Assembly: GCF_028290625.1 (NCBI RefSeq)
Contig: NZ_JAQGJM010000030.1
Coordinates: 62,001 to 126,000 of the forward strand
Length of the DNA stretch: 64,000 nucleotides
Source of the DNA: Devosia sp.
GTDB lineage: Bacteria; Pseudomonadota; Alphaproteobacteria; Rhizobiales; Devosiaceae
Reading direction: 5' to 3'
The notes below the pieces were generated by a model that did not search any database, was not told the origin of the DNA, and was given only the letters and a program-made list of their open reading frames with translations. The position numbers and the translations under genes were made by a program. Positions 53,538 through 64,000 of the stretch are shown piece by piece. How positions within the stretch are numbered: position 1 is the stretch's first letter; the number at the start of each line of letters is the position of its first letter.

Positions 53538-54917
53538 TTATGCCAGCATCATCACGGGATTTTCGATCAATCCCTTGAATACGCCGAGCACTTCGGCGCC
53601 CAGCGCGCCATCGACCGAGCGGTGGTCGCAGGAGAGCGTGACGGTCATGAAATTGGCGATCTTGACCTGGCCGGCATCGGCATAGACGCGCTCTTCGCCG
53701 ACGCCGACGGCCAGGATCGTGCCATGCGGCGGGTTGATGACGGCCGAGAAGCTCTTGATGCCGAACATGCCAAGGTTGGACACCGACGAGGCGCCGCCCT
53801 GGTATTCGTGGGGCGCCAGCTTCTTGTTGCGGGCGCGGGTGGCGAGGTCCTTGACCTCTTCGGAAATCTGGCGGAGCGACTTGGTATCGCAGGACTTGAC
53901 CACGGGGGTGAAGAGCCCCCCGGGCACCGCGACCGCCACGGCCACGTCGGATCGCTTGTGGTAGAGGATCGAGTCGCCGGCCCAGGTGGCATTGGCTGTA
54001 GGGACGCGCTGCAGGGCGACGGCCCAGGCCTTCATCACGAAGTCATTGACCGAAAGCTTGAATTCCGGCTTGCCGTCCTTGCCCTTGGGGGCGGTGGCGT
54101 TGATCTGCTCGCGCGCGGCCAGCAGCGCATCGATCTTGCAATCGAGCGTCAGGTAGAAATGCGGAATGGTCTGCTTGGACTCGGTGAGGCGCGCGGCCAC
54201 GATCTTGCGCATGCCATCGTTCGGCACCAGCTCGTAGCTGCCCTCGGGATAGAGCGCGAGGACCTGGGCCTTGGTCATGCCGGTCGGCGCAGCACCACCA
54301 GCGGCGGGTGCGGAGGCGGTTGCGGCAGCCTTCAGCGGGGTCTTGCCGGACTTGGCGGCTTCGACGTCGGACTTGACCACGCGGCCATGCGGGCCGGAGC
54401 CTGAAATGGCCGAAACATCGATGCCAGCTTCCTTGGCGAGACGGCGGGCGAGTGGCGAGGCGAAGACTTTGCCGTTTGGCGCATTCGAATTGGCAACTTT
54501 GCCGCGAGCTTCTTCAGTCCCTTTGGCAACGAGGGCACCGATGTCGGGCTTCGCCTGAGTCGCGGTATTTTCGCGCATCGTCGCGCCGGCGTCGGCCTGC
54601 GGGGCCGGTTCGGCCTTGGCTTCGGGCTTCGGCGCCGGCGCAGCCTTGGGCGCGCCGATTGCGTCAGCACTTTCGCCCTCTTGCAGCAGAATGGCTATCA
54701 CTGCGTTAACTTTGACGTTGTCGGTGCCCTCGGCAACGAGGATCTTGCCGATTGTGCCTTCATCGACGGCTTCGACTTCCATCGTCGCCTTGTCGGTCTC
54801 GATTTCGGCGATCACGTCGCCCGAGGAAACGCTATCGCCCTCCTTGACGTGCCACTTGGCAAGCTTGCCCTCTTCCATGGTCGGGGAGAGCGCCGGCATA
54901 GTAATTTCAATCGGCAT
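53538..54917 (-). CDS. pdhC: Pyruvate dehydrogenase E2 (dihydrolipoamide acetyltransferase)
   Basis: Transfers acetyl from lipoamide to CoA. The 459-residue product has one lipoyl domain with the lipoylated Lys in [15 protein letters not shown] (about residue 43), a Pro/Ala/Glu linker, the peripheral subunit-binding domain ([34 protein letters not shown], about 150-185) and the catalytic domain ending with the active-site motif [20 protein letters not shown]. An unrelated 112-residue gene separates it from pdhB. Confidence 0.97.
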   Translation of the reverse strand: MPIEITMPALSPTMEEGKLAKWHVKEGDSVSSGDVIAEIETDKATMEVEAVDEGTIGKILVAEGTDNVKVNAVIAILLQEGESADAIGAPKAAPAPKPEAKAEPAPQADAGATMRENTATQAKPDIGALVAKGTEEARGKVANSNAPNGKVFASPLARRLAKEAGIDVSAISGSGPHGRVVKSDVEAAKSGKTPLKAAATASAPAAGGAAPTGMTKAQVLALYPEGSYELVPNDGMRKIVAARLTESKQTIPHFYLTLDCKIDALLAAREQINATAPKGKDGKPEFKLSVNDFVMKAWAVALQRVPTANATWAGDSILYHKRSDVAVAVAVPGGLFTPVVKSCDTKSLRQISEEVKDLATRARNKKLAPHEYQGGASSVSNLGMFGIKSFSAVINPPHGTILAVGVGEERVYADAGQVKIANFMTVTLSCDHRSVDGALGAEVLGVFKGLIENPVMMLA

Positions 54918-54919
54918 CT

Positions 54920-55258
54920 TTACTCCTCCCAGAGAAGGTTGAATTGCTCAAGCTTGGATGGGTCCGTCATTATCTCGCTATGCTGGTCGTCCGACAGTTC
55001 GACGTACCCTGCGACGCCTACAACCCACTCGTCATAGTCGGTGCCCAACACACCAATATCCGTAGCCAGCAGCCCTACAACTATCTCATTGTCAGCCGGC
55101 TCATACTGCCGAGTTTCGGGGTTCAGCCACTTTACTTTGGCTACCGCCCACAAAACCACACGATCTAGCTCGGGAGCATCTGGAGTACCCTTGACTCGAT
55201 ACCAATTTCCAACGGCAGAGGTGATCGATCCTATCGAGGCGATGTCATAGTTGGACAT
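54920..55258 (-). CDS. Unknown small acidic protein between pdhB and pdhC
   Basis: A 112-residue acidic soluble protein, [20 protein letters not shown] at the start, then [40 protein letters not shown] and a C-terminal [24 protein letters not shown] do not recognise the family; size and acidity would fit an immunity-type or small regulatory protein. It sits 2 bp upstream of pdhC and 5 bp downstream of pdhB, splitting a normally contiguous pair. Its codon use is visibly less GC-biased than the pdh genes, which suggests later acquisition. Confidence 0.7.
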   Translation of the reverse strand: MSNYDIASIGSITSAVGNWYRVKGTPDAPELDRVVLWAVAKVKWLNPETRQYEPADNEIVVGLLATDIGVLGTDYDEWVVGVAGYVELSDDQHSEIMTDPSKLEQFNLLWEE

Positions 55259-55263
55259 ACCGG

Positions 55264-56652
55264 CTAGCTCCGATACGTCACGGCGTTGACCGCCGCGATC
55301 ACTTCATCGACGTTCGGCAGCGCCAGCTTTTCGAGATTGGCAGCGTAGGGCATCGGGACGTCCTTGCCGGTGACGCGCAGGATCGGCGCATCGAGATAAT
55401 CGAAGGCCTGCTCCATGACGCGGGCCGAAATATCGGCGCCGATACCGCCCTGCGGCCAGCCCTCTTCCACCGTCACCAAGCGACCGGTCTTCTTGACCGA
55501 AGCAATGACAGTATCGATGTCCAGCGGGCGCAGCGTGCGCAGGTCGATCAGTTCGACATCCAGCCCGGCGGCGACCAGCTTTTCGGTGGCCTGGGTGGCG
55601 TAGCGCATGCCCATCGAGAACGAGACGATGGTGACATCCTTGCCCGAGCGGGCGATGCGCGCCTTGCCGATCGGCAGCACGAAATCGTCGACCTTGGGGA
55701 CCAGACCCGTCGAGCCGTAGAGGATTTCGTTTTCGAGGAACACGACCGGGTTGGGCGAACGGATCGCCGCTTTCAGCAGGCCCTTGGCATCGGCGGCGCT
55801 ATAGGGCGCGATGACGGTGAGGCCGGGGACATGGGAGTACCATGCCGAATAATCCTGGCTGTGCTGGGCGCCGACGCGCGAGGCGACGCCATTAGGACCG
55901 CGGAACACGATGGGCGCCTTGACCTGGCCGCCCGACATATAGAGCTGCTTGGCGGCGGAGTTGATGATCTGGTCGATTGCCTGCATGGCAAAGTTCCAGG
56001 TCATGAATTCCACGATGGGGCGCAGGCCGGCAAAGGCCGCACCGACCGCCAGACCGGCAAAGCCATGCTCGGTGATCGGCGTATCGATGATGCGCTCGGG
56101 CCCGAATTCCTGCAACAGGTTCTGGGTGATCTTGTAGGCGCCCTGATATTCGGCGACTTCCTCGCCGATGATGAAGACGTCCTTGTCGCGGCGCAGCTCT
56201 TCGGCCATGGCCTCGTTCAGCGCCTGGCGGACGGTCATTTCGACCATTTCCACGCCGGCCGGCAGATCGGGATCGCCCTGCGCTTCGAACTTGGGGGCAG
56301 CGGGAGCCGCCGCAACCGTTGGCGCGGGAGCAGGCGCTTCGGCCTCGATCATGCTCGGAGCCGCTTCGGCGGCGGGCGCAGCGGCGGGAGCGGGAGCAGC
56401 CTCGGCCGTTTCGCCTTCGCCCAGAATCAGCGCGATGGGCGTATTGACCTTCACATTGTCGGTGCCCTCGGCGATCAGCAGCGCCTTGACCACGCCTTCG
56501 TCGACCGACTCGACTTCCATGGTCGCCTTGTCGGTTTCGATCTCGGCCAGCACGTCGCCGGACTTGACGGTGTCACCAACCTTGACCAGCCACTTGGCGA
56601 GCTTGCCTTCTTCCATGGTGGGCGACAGCGCGGGCATCAGAATATTGGGCAT
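55264..56652 (-). CDS. pdhB: Pyruvate dehydrogenase E1 beta with N-terminal lipoyl domain
   Basis: Beta subunit of the thiamine-diphosphate-dependent E1. The 462-residue product has an N-terminal lipoyl domain (lipoyl-Lys in [15 protein letters not shown], about residue 43), a Pro/Ala linker, and from about 135 the transketolase-like E1 beta domain ([36 protein letters not shown] with the TPP-contacting Glu; [28 protein letters not shown]). Fusion of a lipoyl domain to E1 beta is a known alphaproteobacterial trait. Confidence 0.97.
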   Translation of the reverse strand: MPNILMPALSPTMEEGKLAKWLVKVGDTVKSGDVLAEIETDKATMEVESVDEGVVKALLIAEGTDNVKVNTPIALILGEGETAEAAPAPAAAPAAEAAPSMIEAEAPAPAPTVAAAPAAPKFEAQGDPDLPAGVEMVEMTVRQALNEAMAEELRRDKDVFIIGEEVAEYQGAYKITQNLLQEFGPERIIDTPITEHGFAGLAVGAAFAGLRPIVEFMTWNFAMQAIDQIINSAAKQLYMSGGQVKAPIVFRGPNGVASRVGAQHSQDYSAWYSHVPGLTVIAPYSAADAKGLLKAAIRSPNPVVFLENEILYGSTGLVPKVDDFVLPIGKARIARSGKDVTIVSFSMGMRYATQATEKLVAAGLDVELIDLRTLRPLDIDTVIASVKKTGRLVTVEEGWPQGGIGADISARVMEQAFDYLDAPILRVTGKDVPMPYAANLEKLALPNVDEVIAAVNAVTYRS

Positions 56653-57060
56653 TTAGCTCTCCTGCCGCGCGAGCTGGGGCATTGCTGCCGCCCGGGACGC
56701 GGGAAACGGGATTAGATTCGCAAATTGCGCCGGAATGACGCGTGGATCGTTGATGAGGGCCGGCTGTTCGGCGACGGTAGTATTAGCGGGCGCCGTCCGG
56801 GAGCCAAGGCCACCGAGCACCACGCCGATGACCACCAGCACGACGAACACGATGACCGAGCGTTGGTAAATCGCCAGGTGCGGCTTGGCCTCGGGGCCGC
56901 TCTTGGCCGCGAGGTCCTTGAATTTCCACCAGCCGAGCAGGAAAAAACCGCCCAGCCCCTGCCCCTTGGGCGACAGCCGGACAACGGACATCGCCTCACG
57001 CACGGCAACTGCCAGCGTGAGGAGAGCCAGAACTGCGACGACGCCGGCCAGGATGGTCAT
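56653..57060 (-). CDS. Small two-helix membrane protein in the pdh operon
   Basis: A 135-residue protein with two hydrophobic helices (ILAGVVAVLALLTLAVAV near the start; SVIVFVVLVVIGVVLGGLG around residue 76) and a soluble loop GQGLGGFFLLGWWKFKDLAAKSGPEAKPHLAIYQ between them. The C-terminal 50 residues are unstructured. It lies directly between pdhA and pdhB. I do not recognise a family. The start at 57060, one base after the pdhA stop region, is preferred over an upstream ATG at 57105 inside pdhA. Confidence 0.7.
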   Translation of the reverse strand: MTILAGVVAVLALLTLAVAVREAMSVVRLSPKGQGLGGFFLLGWWKFKDLAAKSGPEAKPHLAIYQRSVIVFVVLVVIGVVLGGLGSRTAPANTTVAEQPALINDPRVIPAQFANLIPFPASRAAAMPQLARQES

Positions 57061-57064
57061 GACG

Positions 57065-58084
57065 TTATGCGCTGACCGTGATGTCGGTCCACAGCTCGGC
57101 CGCATCCGGCTCGGGCGCGGTGGTGGCGAAATCGGCGGCCTCAGTGACGATGGCGCGAATATCGGCCTCGATCTTCTTGAGGCTCTCTTCGGTTTCGTAA
57201 CCGGCCTCCAGGAGGCGCACCTTGACCTGTTCGATCGGGTCGCGCTCCTGGCGGTACTTGGTCACTTCGTCCTTGGTGCGATACTTCGCCGGATCGGACA
57301 TGGAGTGACCACGATAACGGTAGGTCAGCATTTCAAGGATGTACGGGCCCTTGCCGGAGCGAGCATGCTCGATAGCGCGCTCGGCGGCATCGTGCACCAG
57401 GCGCACATCCATGCCATCGACCTGCTCGCCGGGGATATTGAACGAAGCGCCGCGCGTGGACAGATCGGTGGTCGCCGCAGCGCGCTCGATCGAGGTGCCC
57501 ATGGCATATTTATTGTTTTCGATGATGAAAACGACCGGCAGGCTCCAGAGCTTGGCCATGTTGAAGCTCTCATAGACCTGGCCCTGATTGGCCGCGCCGT
57601 CGCCGAAATAAGCCAGGCTGACCGAACCGTCGCCACGATATTTGGCGGCGAAGGCCAGCCCGGTGCCTAGAGAAACCTGGGCGCCGACGATGCCGTTGCC
57701 GCCATAGAAGCGGTGCTCATTGGAGAACATATGCATGGAGCCACCCTTGCCGCGCGACAGCCCGGCTTCGCGGCCGGTCAGTTCGGCCATGACGCCCTTG
57801 GGGTCGAGCCCCATGACCAGCATGTGGCCGTGATCGCGATAGCCGGTGATCTGGGCATCAACGCCCTTTTTGGAGGCCATGGTGACGCCGGTGACGACCG
57901 CTTCCTGGCCGATATAGAGATGGCAGAACCCGCCGATGAGGCCCATGCCATACATCTGGCCAGCCTTTTCCTCAAAACGCCGGATCAGCAGCATTTCGCG
58001 ATACGCCTCGGTCTCCTGCTCCCGCGAAAATTCGGGAACATTGGACTGTGCCTTGGCCTTGGTGGCCACCGCCTTACGCGCCAT
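57065..58084 (-). CDS. pdhA: Pyruvate dehydrogenase E1 alpha
   Basis: Alpha subunit that decarboxylates pruvate with thiamine diphosphate. The 339-residue product has MLLIRRFEEKAGQMYGMGLIGGFCHLYIGQEA near the N-terminus, the TPP motif GDGAANQGQVYESFNMAKLWSLPVVFIIENN (about residues 165-195), and the phosphorylation-loop-like TYRYRGHSMSDPAKYR. The start was set at MARKAVATKAKAQ, since the longer frame adds leader-like residues. It is the first gene of the pdh operon, 113 bp after ftsB. Confidence 0.97.
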   Translation of the reverse strand: MARKAVATKAKAQSNVPEFSREQETEAYREMLLIRRFEEKAGQMYGMGLIGGFCHLYIGQEAVVTGVTMASKKGVDAQITGYRDHGHMLVMGLDPKGVMAELTGREAGLSRGKGGSMHMFSNEHRFYGGNGIVGAQVSLGTGLAFAAKYRGDGSVSLAYFGDGAANQGQVYESFNMAKLWSLPVVFIIENNKYAMGTSIERAAATTDLSTRGASFNIPGEQVDGMDVRLVHDAAERAIEHARSGKGPYILEMLTYRYRGHSMSDPAKYRTKDEVTKYRQERDPIEQVKVRLLEAGYETEESLKKIEADIRAIVTEAADFATTAPEPDAAELWTDITVSA

Positions 58085-58197
58085 GACATACGCTCCGCAT
58101 CGATTTGGATTTCTGTGTAGCCGAGTTGGCCATAGATCGGCACAATAGCGCAAGTCGCCCTGCCCTAGCAAGGACAGCACGGGTCACACAATCGTCG

Positions 58198-58596
58198 CTA
58201 ATGGTCTATAACATCAGTCAAATTCGGGTTTAACTGAGTTTCAGATAATTCCGAATATGAACTGGAAGTCGGTTTACCGGTTACTGGATCGACCATGACG
58301 ATGATGTCGTCGGCATTGGCCATATTGAGCAGCGCCCGCGCCCGCTCGGTCACCAGATCCGGATCGAGCCGCCGCGTATCCATCAGGCTGGCGCGGTGCT
58401 TATAGGCATCGATTTCGGCCTGCAGCGCCGATGATCGCGATTTCAGAACTTCGATATCGGCGATGATCTGCTTGCGGTTCTCGATGCCGAATTGCCCGCC
58501 AATAGCGGAAAAACCGAGATAACCCTGAAAACACAACAGCGCCGCGCTCAACGCGAGCGGACGCCAGATTGCACGTTTCTTGAGACGGGTGGGCAT
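58198..58596 (-). CDS. Septum formation initiator family protein (FtsB/DivIC)
   Basis: A 132-residue bitopic cell-division protein: short basic cytosolic start (PTRLKKRAIWR), one transmembrane helix (PLALSAALLCFQGYLGFSAI, residues about 13-32), then a coiled coil (ENRKQIIADIEVLKSRSSALQAEIDAYKHRASLMD) with the LDPDLVTERARALLNMANADDIIV region typical of the FtsB/DivIC family. FtsB forms the FtsQBL divisome complex. In Hyphomicrobiales the gene regularly precedes pdhA, as here. Confidence 0.9.
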   Translation of the reverse strand: MPTRLKKRAIWRPLALSAALLCFQGYLGFSAIGGQFGIENRKQIIADIEVLKSRSSALQAEIDAYKHRASLMDTRRLDPDLVTERARALLNMANADDIIVMVDPVTGKPTSSSYSELSETQLNPNLTDVIDH

Positions 58597-58702
58597 GGGC
58601 GAACCGAATTGGACAAGCCATTATGCCTGCCAAGGGTTTAACGAGGGGTTGCCAATACGATGGGATCGCAATCATATGCCTGCAATCTGATCCCCAATCT
58701 CA

Positions 58703-58808
58703 CACCCCCCACCGGCCTTCCCGCGGACTTGATCCGCGGGCCTCTATCAACTCGGCACAAGCGGCGAGTGGCCCGCGGATCAAGTCCGCGGGAAGGCGGT
58801 GGCGGGGA
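58703..58808. repeat. CCCGCGGA-type inverted repeat, copy 2
   Basis: Same plan as 47292-47398: CACCGGCCTTCCCGCGG arms facing GCGGGAAGGCGGTGGCG, with inner GGACTTGATCCGCGGG and GCCCGCGGATCAAGTCCGCG. It fills most of the 264-bp gap between the Dabb gene and ftsB. No gene is seen in the gap. Confidence 0.85.
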
Positions 58809-58860
58809 GGGTTCGGGGACCTCTCCGGCAACCGTCAGTATCTCGAGCGCTGGTTGCGCC

Positions 58861-59151
58861 TCAAACCAGCACGTAATCGATCTCCAGAAACTTCGCGACT
58901 TCCGGCACCCAGCGATCGCGCACAAACGCCACGTGGTCCGGGTGCCCGTCATAGCCCGAATAGGCGGCCTGGTCGGCGAACTCCATCGAGAAGCCGAAGG
59001 CATAATCGTTCTTGGCGCTGACCTGGCGGAGTTGCTCGAACTTGGTTACGCCGGGAATGGCGGCGAGGATTTTCGCATCGCGCAGGAAGGCCGCCTCCTG
59101 GGTGGAGCCGGAAGCATGCTTGAGGGTGAAGATGACGCTATGACGGATCAT
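58861..59151 (-). CDS. Dabb-family (stress-responsive alpha/beta barrel) protein
   Basis: A 96-residue dimeric ferredoxin-like-fold protein: IRHSVIFTLKHASGS at the start (family 'H..lf.lk'), AILAAIPGVTKFEQLRQVSAKNDYAFGFSMEFADQAAYSGYDGHPDHVAFVRDRWVPEVAKFLEIDYV carrying the conserved F/Y..HP.H..F motif. Function of bacterial Dabb proteins is mostly unknown; some are small hydrolases or cyclases. It starts 2 bp after the malic enzyme stop. Confidence 0.9.
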   Translation of the reverse strand: MIRHSVIFTLKHASGSTQEAAFLRDAKILAAIPGVTKFEQLRQVSAKNDYAFGFSMEFADQAAYSGYDGHPDHVAFVRDRWVPEVAKFLEIDYVLV

Positions 59152-59153
59152 GA

Positions 59154-61439
<2,286 letters not shown>

Positions 61440-61570
61440 CGAATTCCTCCCAATGCACGATTCCGTGGCGGGCGTTATCCACCGTCACCCGAAGGGTTCG
61501 TGCCACCAATCCACCGGCAATGAAAGGGCATATGCTCGCAAAAGGGTTCGACTAAAGTCGGCACCGGCCA

Positions 61571-63172
61571 TCAGGCGGCGGTGGCGATCACGTCCTGAAC
61601 GCTGCGGCGCGGCTGCTTGCTGGAGTGCAAAGCAAGCGCCAGTTCCTTATAGGCGGCGGCCTTGAGCGCCGGCGCGAAGATGTAGCCCTGTGCATGCAAC
61701 ACGCCGCGCGCCCGCAAATAAAGCGCCTGCGCCTCGGTCTCGACGCCCTCGGCGATGATTTCGCAATTCAGGTCGCGCGACATGGCGATCAGCCCGTCGA
61801 GCACCGGCACCTGCGTGGTATCCGGCTTGATCATGTCGACGAACACCCGGTCGATCTTGATGATGTCGAGGCCCAACGTCTGCAGATAGGCTAGGTTTGA
61901 GTGGCCGGTGCCGGCGTCGTCCATGGCCAGGCGGCAACCCAGCGCGTGAAAGCCGGCGATGACGCTATTGGCCTGCATCGAATTGCCCAACGGCCGGCGC
62001 TCGGTGATTTCGAACACCAATTGGCGGAAATTGATGCTGGAGCCGCCAAAAATCGCCTGCACGTCTTCCACGATCGAACTGTCGCGGAAATGCCCTTCGA
62101 ACAGATTGATCGAGATTTTCATGTCCGGCATGGTCTTGCACAGCACGCCGAGGTCGACCTTGACCTGCTCCATCAGCGACAGCGTCATGGGGATGGCAAG
62201 GCCGGTGACCTCAGCATAGTCGATGAAGGCGCCCGGCGGCACGACGTCGCCGTTCTTCTTCTCCCAGCGACACAGCACTTCGCAGCCGACCAGATCGCCG
62301 GTCTTGAGGTTGATCACCGGCTGGTAATACGGCTTGATCTCGCCATTGGCGACGGCGCGCTCGAGGTCGAAGGCCGGAACGCGCGAACGCCGCACGTATT
62401 GCAGCGACATGAGCAGGAAGCCGCCGCTCATCAGGCAGGCGATAATGGTGAAGCTGGCATCGAGGTCGGCATAGCTCGCCCGCACCATGGCGAACGGCAC
62501 GGCGCTTTCGGCCAAGAGCGGCAACTCGCCGGCAAAGGCCTGGGCATAAACGAAGTCGGTGCTGGAACTGCGCCGGTCGAACGCCGTCGGATCGCCCACC
62601 GTCAGGATGGCGGTGCCATCGGTCAGCATGAACCGCAGCAATGCCGCGGGGCTCAGCCCGTTCGCCAAGGCTCCGGTGGTCTGGCCGATCAGCGGTACGA
62701 AGGCCGAAACCCGGCGCGTATCGCCGAACGCCTGGGTGATCTTGAGCACCGGCATGGCCATGTCGGCCAGCTTGACCACGGTCATGGTCTCAGTATGCCC
62801 CGGCACCGGCAGGCTCGCCGAAATCGGCGAATAGGCCACGGTGCGCCCGAAGGCATCGCAATATTGTACACCATCACGATTTTCGACCAGCACCTGCTTC
62901 ATCATCAGGCTGGATTCGATCTCGTGCTGCACATTGGCCACGAACGTGGGCGTGCACAGCGACGGACTATCGATCATGATCCGGCGGAGAGCCGAAATTG
63001 CGTCATTGGTGTTGATTTCGATTTGCGAGGTGATGGCGCTGATCGACTGCTGCGTCACGTCTTTTTCGCGGACCCGCACATAGGCGTCCAGCAGATAATC
63101 GACAGCGACGATGGGGATAAACGCCAGAATGGCGCCCAGCAGCATCAGAATGTGGTTGTAGCGGGATTTCAA
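61571..63172 (-). CDS. CSS-domain / EAL-domain cyclic-di-GMP phosphodiesterase
   Basis: Membrane enzyme that degrades c-di-GMP. The 533-residue product has an N-terminal transmembrane helix (HILMLLGAILAFIPIVAVDYLL), a periplasmic CSS-motif domain with Cys in DSPSLCTPTF and GVQYCDAFG, a second helix (FTIIACLMSGGFLLMSLQYV, about 240), and a cytosolic EAL domain: CEVLCRW (EVL instead of EAL), metal residues in KISINLFEGHFRD and the DDAGTGHSNLAYLQTLGLDIIKIDRVF signature, and AEGVETEAQALYLRARGV. In E. coli relatives (PdeC group) the CSS disulfide controls activity. The key metal residues look intact, so activity is likely. Confidence 0.93.
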   Translation of the reverse strand: MKSRYNHILMLLGAILAFIPIVAVDYLLDAYVRVREKDVTQQSISAITSQIEINTNDAISALRRIMIDSPSLCTPTFVANVQHEIESSLMMKQVLVENRDGVQYCDAFGRTVAYSPISASLPVPGHTETMTVVKLADMAMPVLKITQAFGDTRRVSAFVPLIGQTTGALANGLSPAALLRFMLTDGTAILTVGDPTAFDRRSSSTDFVYAQAFAGELPLLAESAVPFAMVRASYADLDASFTIIACLMSGGFLLMSLQYVRRSRVPAFDLERAVANGEIKPYYQPVINLKTGDLVGCEVLCRWEKKNGDVVPPGAFIDYAEVTGLAIPMTLSLMEQVKVDLGVLCKTMPDMKISINLFEGHFRDSSIVEDVQAIFGGSSINFRQLVFEITERRPLGNSMQANSVIAGFHALGCRLAMDDAGTGHSNLAYLQTLGLDIIKIDRVFVDMIKPDTTQVPVLDGLIAMSRDLNCEIIAEGVETEAQALYLRARGVLHAQGYIFAPALKAAAYKELALALHSSKQPRRSVQDVIATAA

Positions 63173-63285
63173 CGCACGAATCCACCGGGCTCAATTTGTA
63201 TTCAATTGAGTATCAATCAGCGTTTAACGGACCGCTAATGATGATGGAATGAAGGGGCGAAAAGTGGCCCGGGTAGGAGAGATGG

Positions 63286-63308
63286 ATCACCGGGACAAGC
63301 CCGGTGAT
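63286..63308. repeat. Short dispersed palindrome between aspS and the EAL gene
   Basis: ATCACCGGG-ACAAG-CCCGGTGAT is a 9-bp inverted repeat of a type very common between genes in Alphaproteobacteria (CCGGGACAAGCCCGG). The 174-bp gap holds nothing else I can support. Confidence 0.65.
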
Positions 63309-63346
63309 GACGGTGGTGGGGAATGCAGGGGGAAAGCCGGACGGGC

Positions 63347-64000
63347 CTACTTGTCCTGCACGTTCAGGCGGATGCTCAATTCGCGCAACTGGCTTGGCGA
63401 GGCCGGGCTCGGCGCGCCCATCAGCAGGTCTTCGGCCTGCTGGTTCATCGGGAAGGCGGTGATTTCGCGCAGGTTCTGACGGCCGCAGATCAGCATGACG
63501 ATGCGGTCGATACCGAAGGCAGCGCCACCATGCGGCGGAGCGCCGAACTGGAACGCGCGGTAAAGCCCGCCGAACTGCTCCTCGACCTCGTCGCGCGACT
63601 TGCCGGTCAGTTCGAACGCCTTGACCATGGTCTCGGGCAACTGGTTGCGGATCGAGCCGGATGCGATTTCGAAGCCGTTGCAGACGGCGTCGTACTGGTA
63701 CGCCTTGATGGTCAGCGGGTCTTCGTTGTTCAGCGCATCGATCCCGCCCTTGGGCATCGAGAACGGGTTGTGGGCGAAATCGATCTTGTTCTCGTCATCC
63801 AGCTCGTAGAACGGGAAGTCGACGATCCAGCACAGCGCGAACTGCTCGGTATCGACCAGATTCAACTCGGTGCCGATCCGCGTGCGGGCCTCGCCGGCAA
63901 ATTTGTACATCTTCTCCGGGCGGCCCAGCACGAAGAATACCGCATCGCCGGCATTCAACCCCATCTGCTTGCGAATAGCTTCCGTACGCTCTGTGCCAAT
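63347..64000 (-). CDS. aspS: Aspartyl-tRNA synthetase, C-terminal part (cut by window edge)
   Basis: Charges tRNA-Asp (or Asp/Asn in non-discriminating forms). The frame enters from the right edge with [14 protein letters not shown] and ends at 63347, giving the last 217 residues. Class II motif 3 is [32 protein letters not shown], and [34 protein letters not shown] and LYRAFQFG are typical of bacterial AspS. The N-terminal anticodon-binding and most of the catalytic domain are outside the window. Confidence 0.96.
   Translation of the reverse strand: MGTERTEAIRKQMGLNAGDAVFFVLGRPEKMYKFAGEARTRIGTELNLVDTEQFALCWIVDFPFYELDDENKIDFAHNPFSMPKGGIDALNNEDPLTIKAYQYDAVCNGFEIASGSIRNQLPETMVKAFELTGKSRDEVEEQFGGLYRAFQFGAPPHGGAAFGIDRIVMLICGRQNLREITAFPMNQQAEDLLMGAPSPASPSQLRELSIRLNVQDK

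Overview
The window is alphaproteobacterial chromosome, most like Hyphomicrobiales; a Devosia-type genome is my best guess. This rests on conserved gene order: trpE-ppiD / tpiA-secG-pyrG, rlpA-dac-tmk-holB-metG-tatD-MBL, dusB-ntrBC-ntrYX-hfq-hflX / mazG, ispDF-cinA, and ftsB-pdhA-pdhB-pdhC-lpdA-lipA-COQ10. GC content is high and several dispersed palindromic repeats sit between genes. Two genes are cut by the window edges: trpE on the left and aspS on the right.

Layout. 1-10 kb: trpE (partial), ppiD, tpiA, secG, pyrG, a GNAT acetyltransferase, a DUF4169 protein, a VOC protein and a divergent epimerase sharing paired palindromic operators, then eno. 10-18 kb: amn, a structured intergenic region with a strong terminator, folD, a DUF1643 protein, and metH with a degenerate CobW-like downstream gene and a palindromic operator. 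18-25.5 kb: a cell-envelope and replication run, rlpA-dac-tmk-holB-metG-tatD-MBL hydrolase. 25.6 kb: a dif-like XerCD site. 25.65-34.24 kb: a complete Tn7-like transposon. 34.3-45.4 kb: mazG, hflX, hfq, ntrX, ntrY, a PfkB kinase, ntrC, ntrB, dusB. 45.5-49 kb: ispDF, cinA, COQ10/RatA, lipA, a GlsB-type protein. 49-58.6 kb: Gfo/Idh oxidoreductase, lpdA, two SGNH hydrolases, the pyruvate dehydrogenase genes with small unknown ORFs between them, and ftsB. 58.8-64 kb: Dabb protein, NADP malic enzyme, a CSS/EAL phosphodiesterase, aspS (partial).

Terminus. The window appears to contain the replication terminus. A 28-bp dif-like site with core CATAATATATATTATG lies at 25596-25623. All nine GGGCAGGG octamers I found to its left are on the + strand, and all ten host copies to its right are on the - strand, so every one points at this site, as FtsK-orienting (KOPS) sequences should. 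Gene strand bias also switches here: left of the site most genes are +, right of it nearly all are -.

Main discovery candidate. An 8590-bp Tn7-like element (25653-34242) sits 29 bp from dif. It has a perfect 5-bp target duplication (GCAGA), TGTC-starting ends and repeated TnsB-type sites. Its operon encodes a GSU2403-family nucleotidyltransferase-fold protein, a XerD-like tyrosine recombinase that has lost its tyrosine and most catalytic residues, TnsA, TnsB, TnsC and TniQ. An inactivated Xer-like protein in an element lying beside the Xer site suggests a Tn7 relative that selects the chromosome dimer-resolution site as its attachment site, with the dead recombinase as the DNA-recognising selector. 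That targeting role is inference; the element boundaries, the residue losses and the dif neighbourhood are read directly from the sequence.
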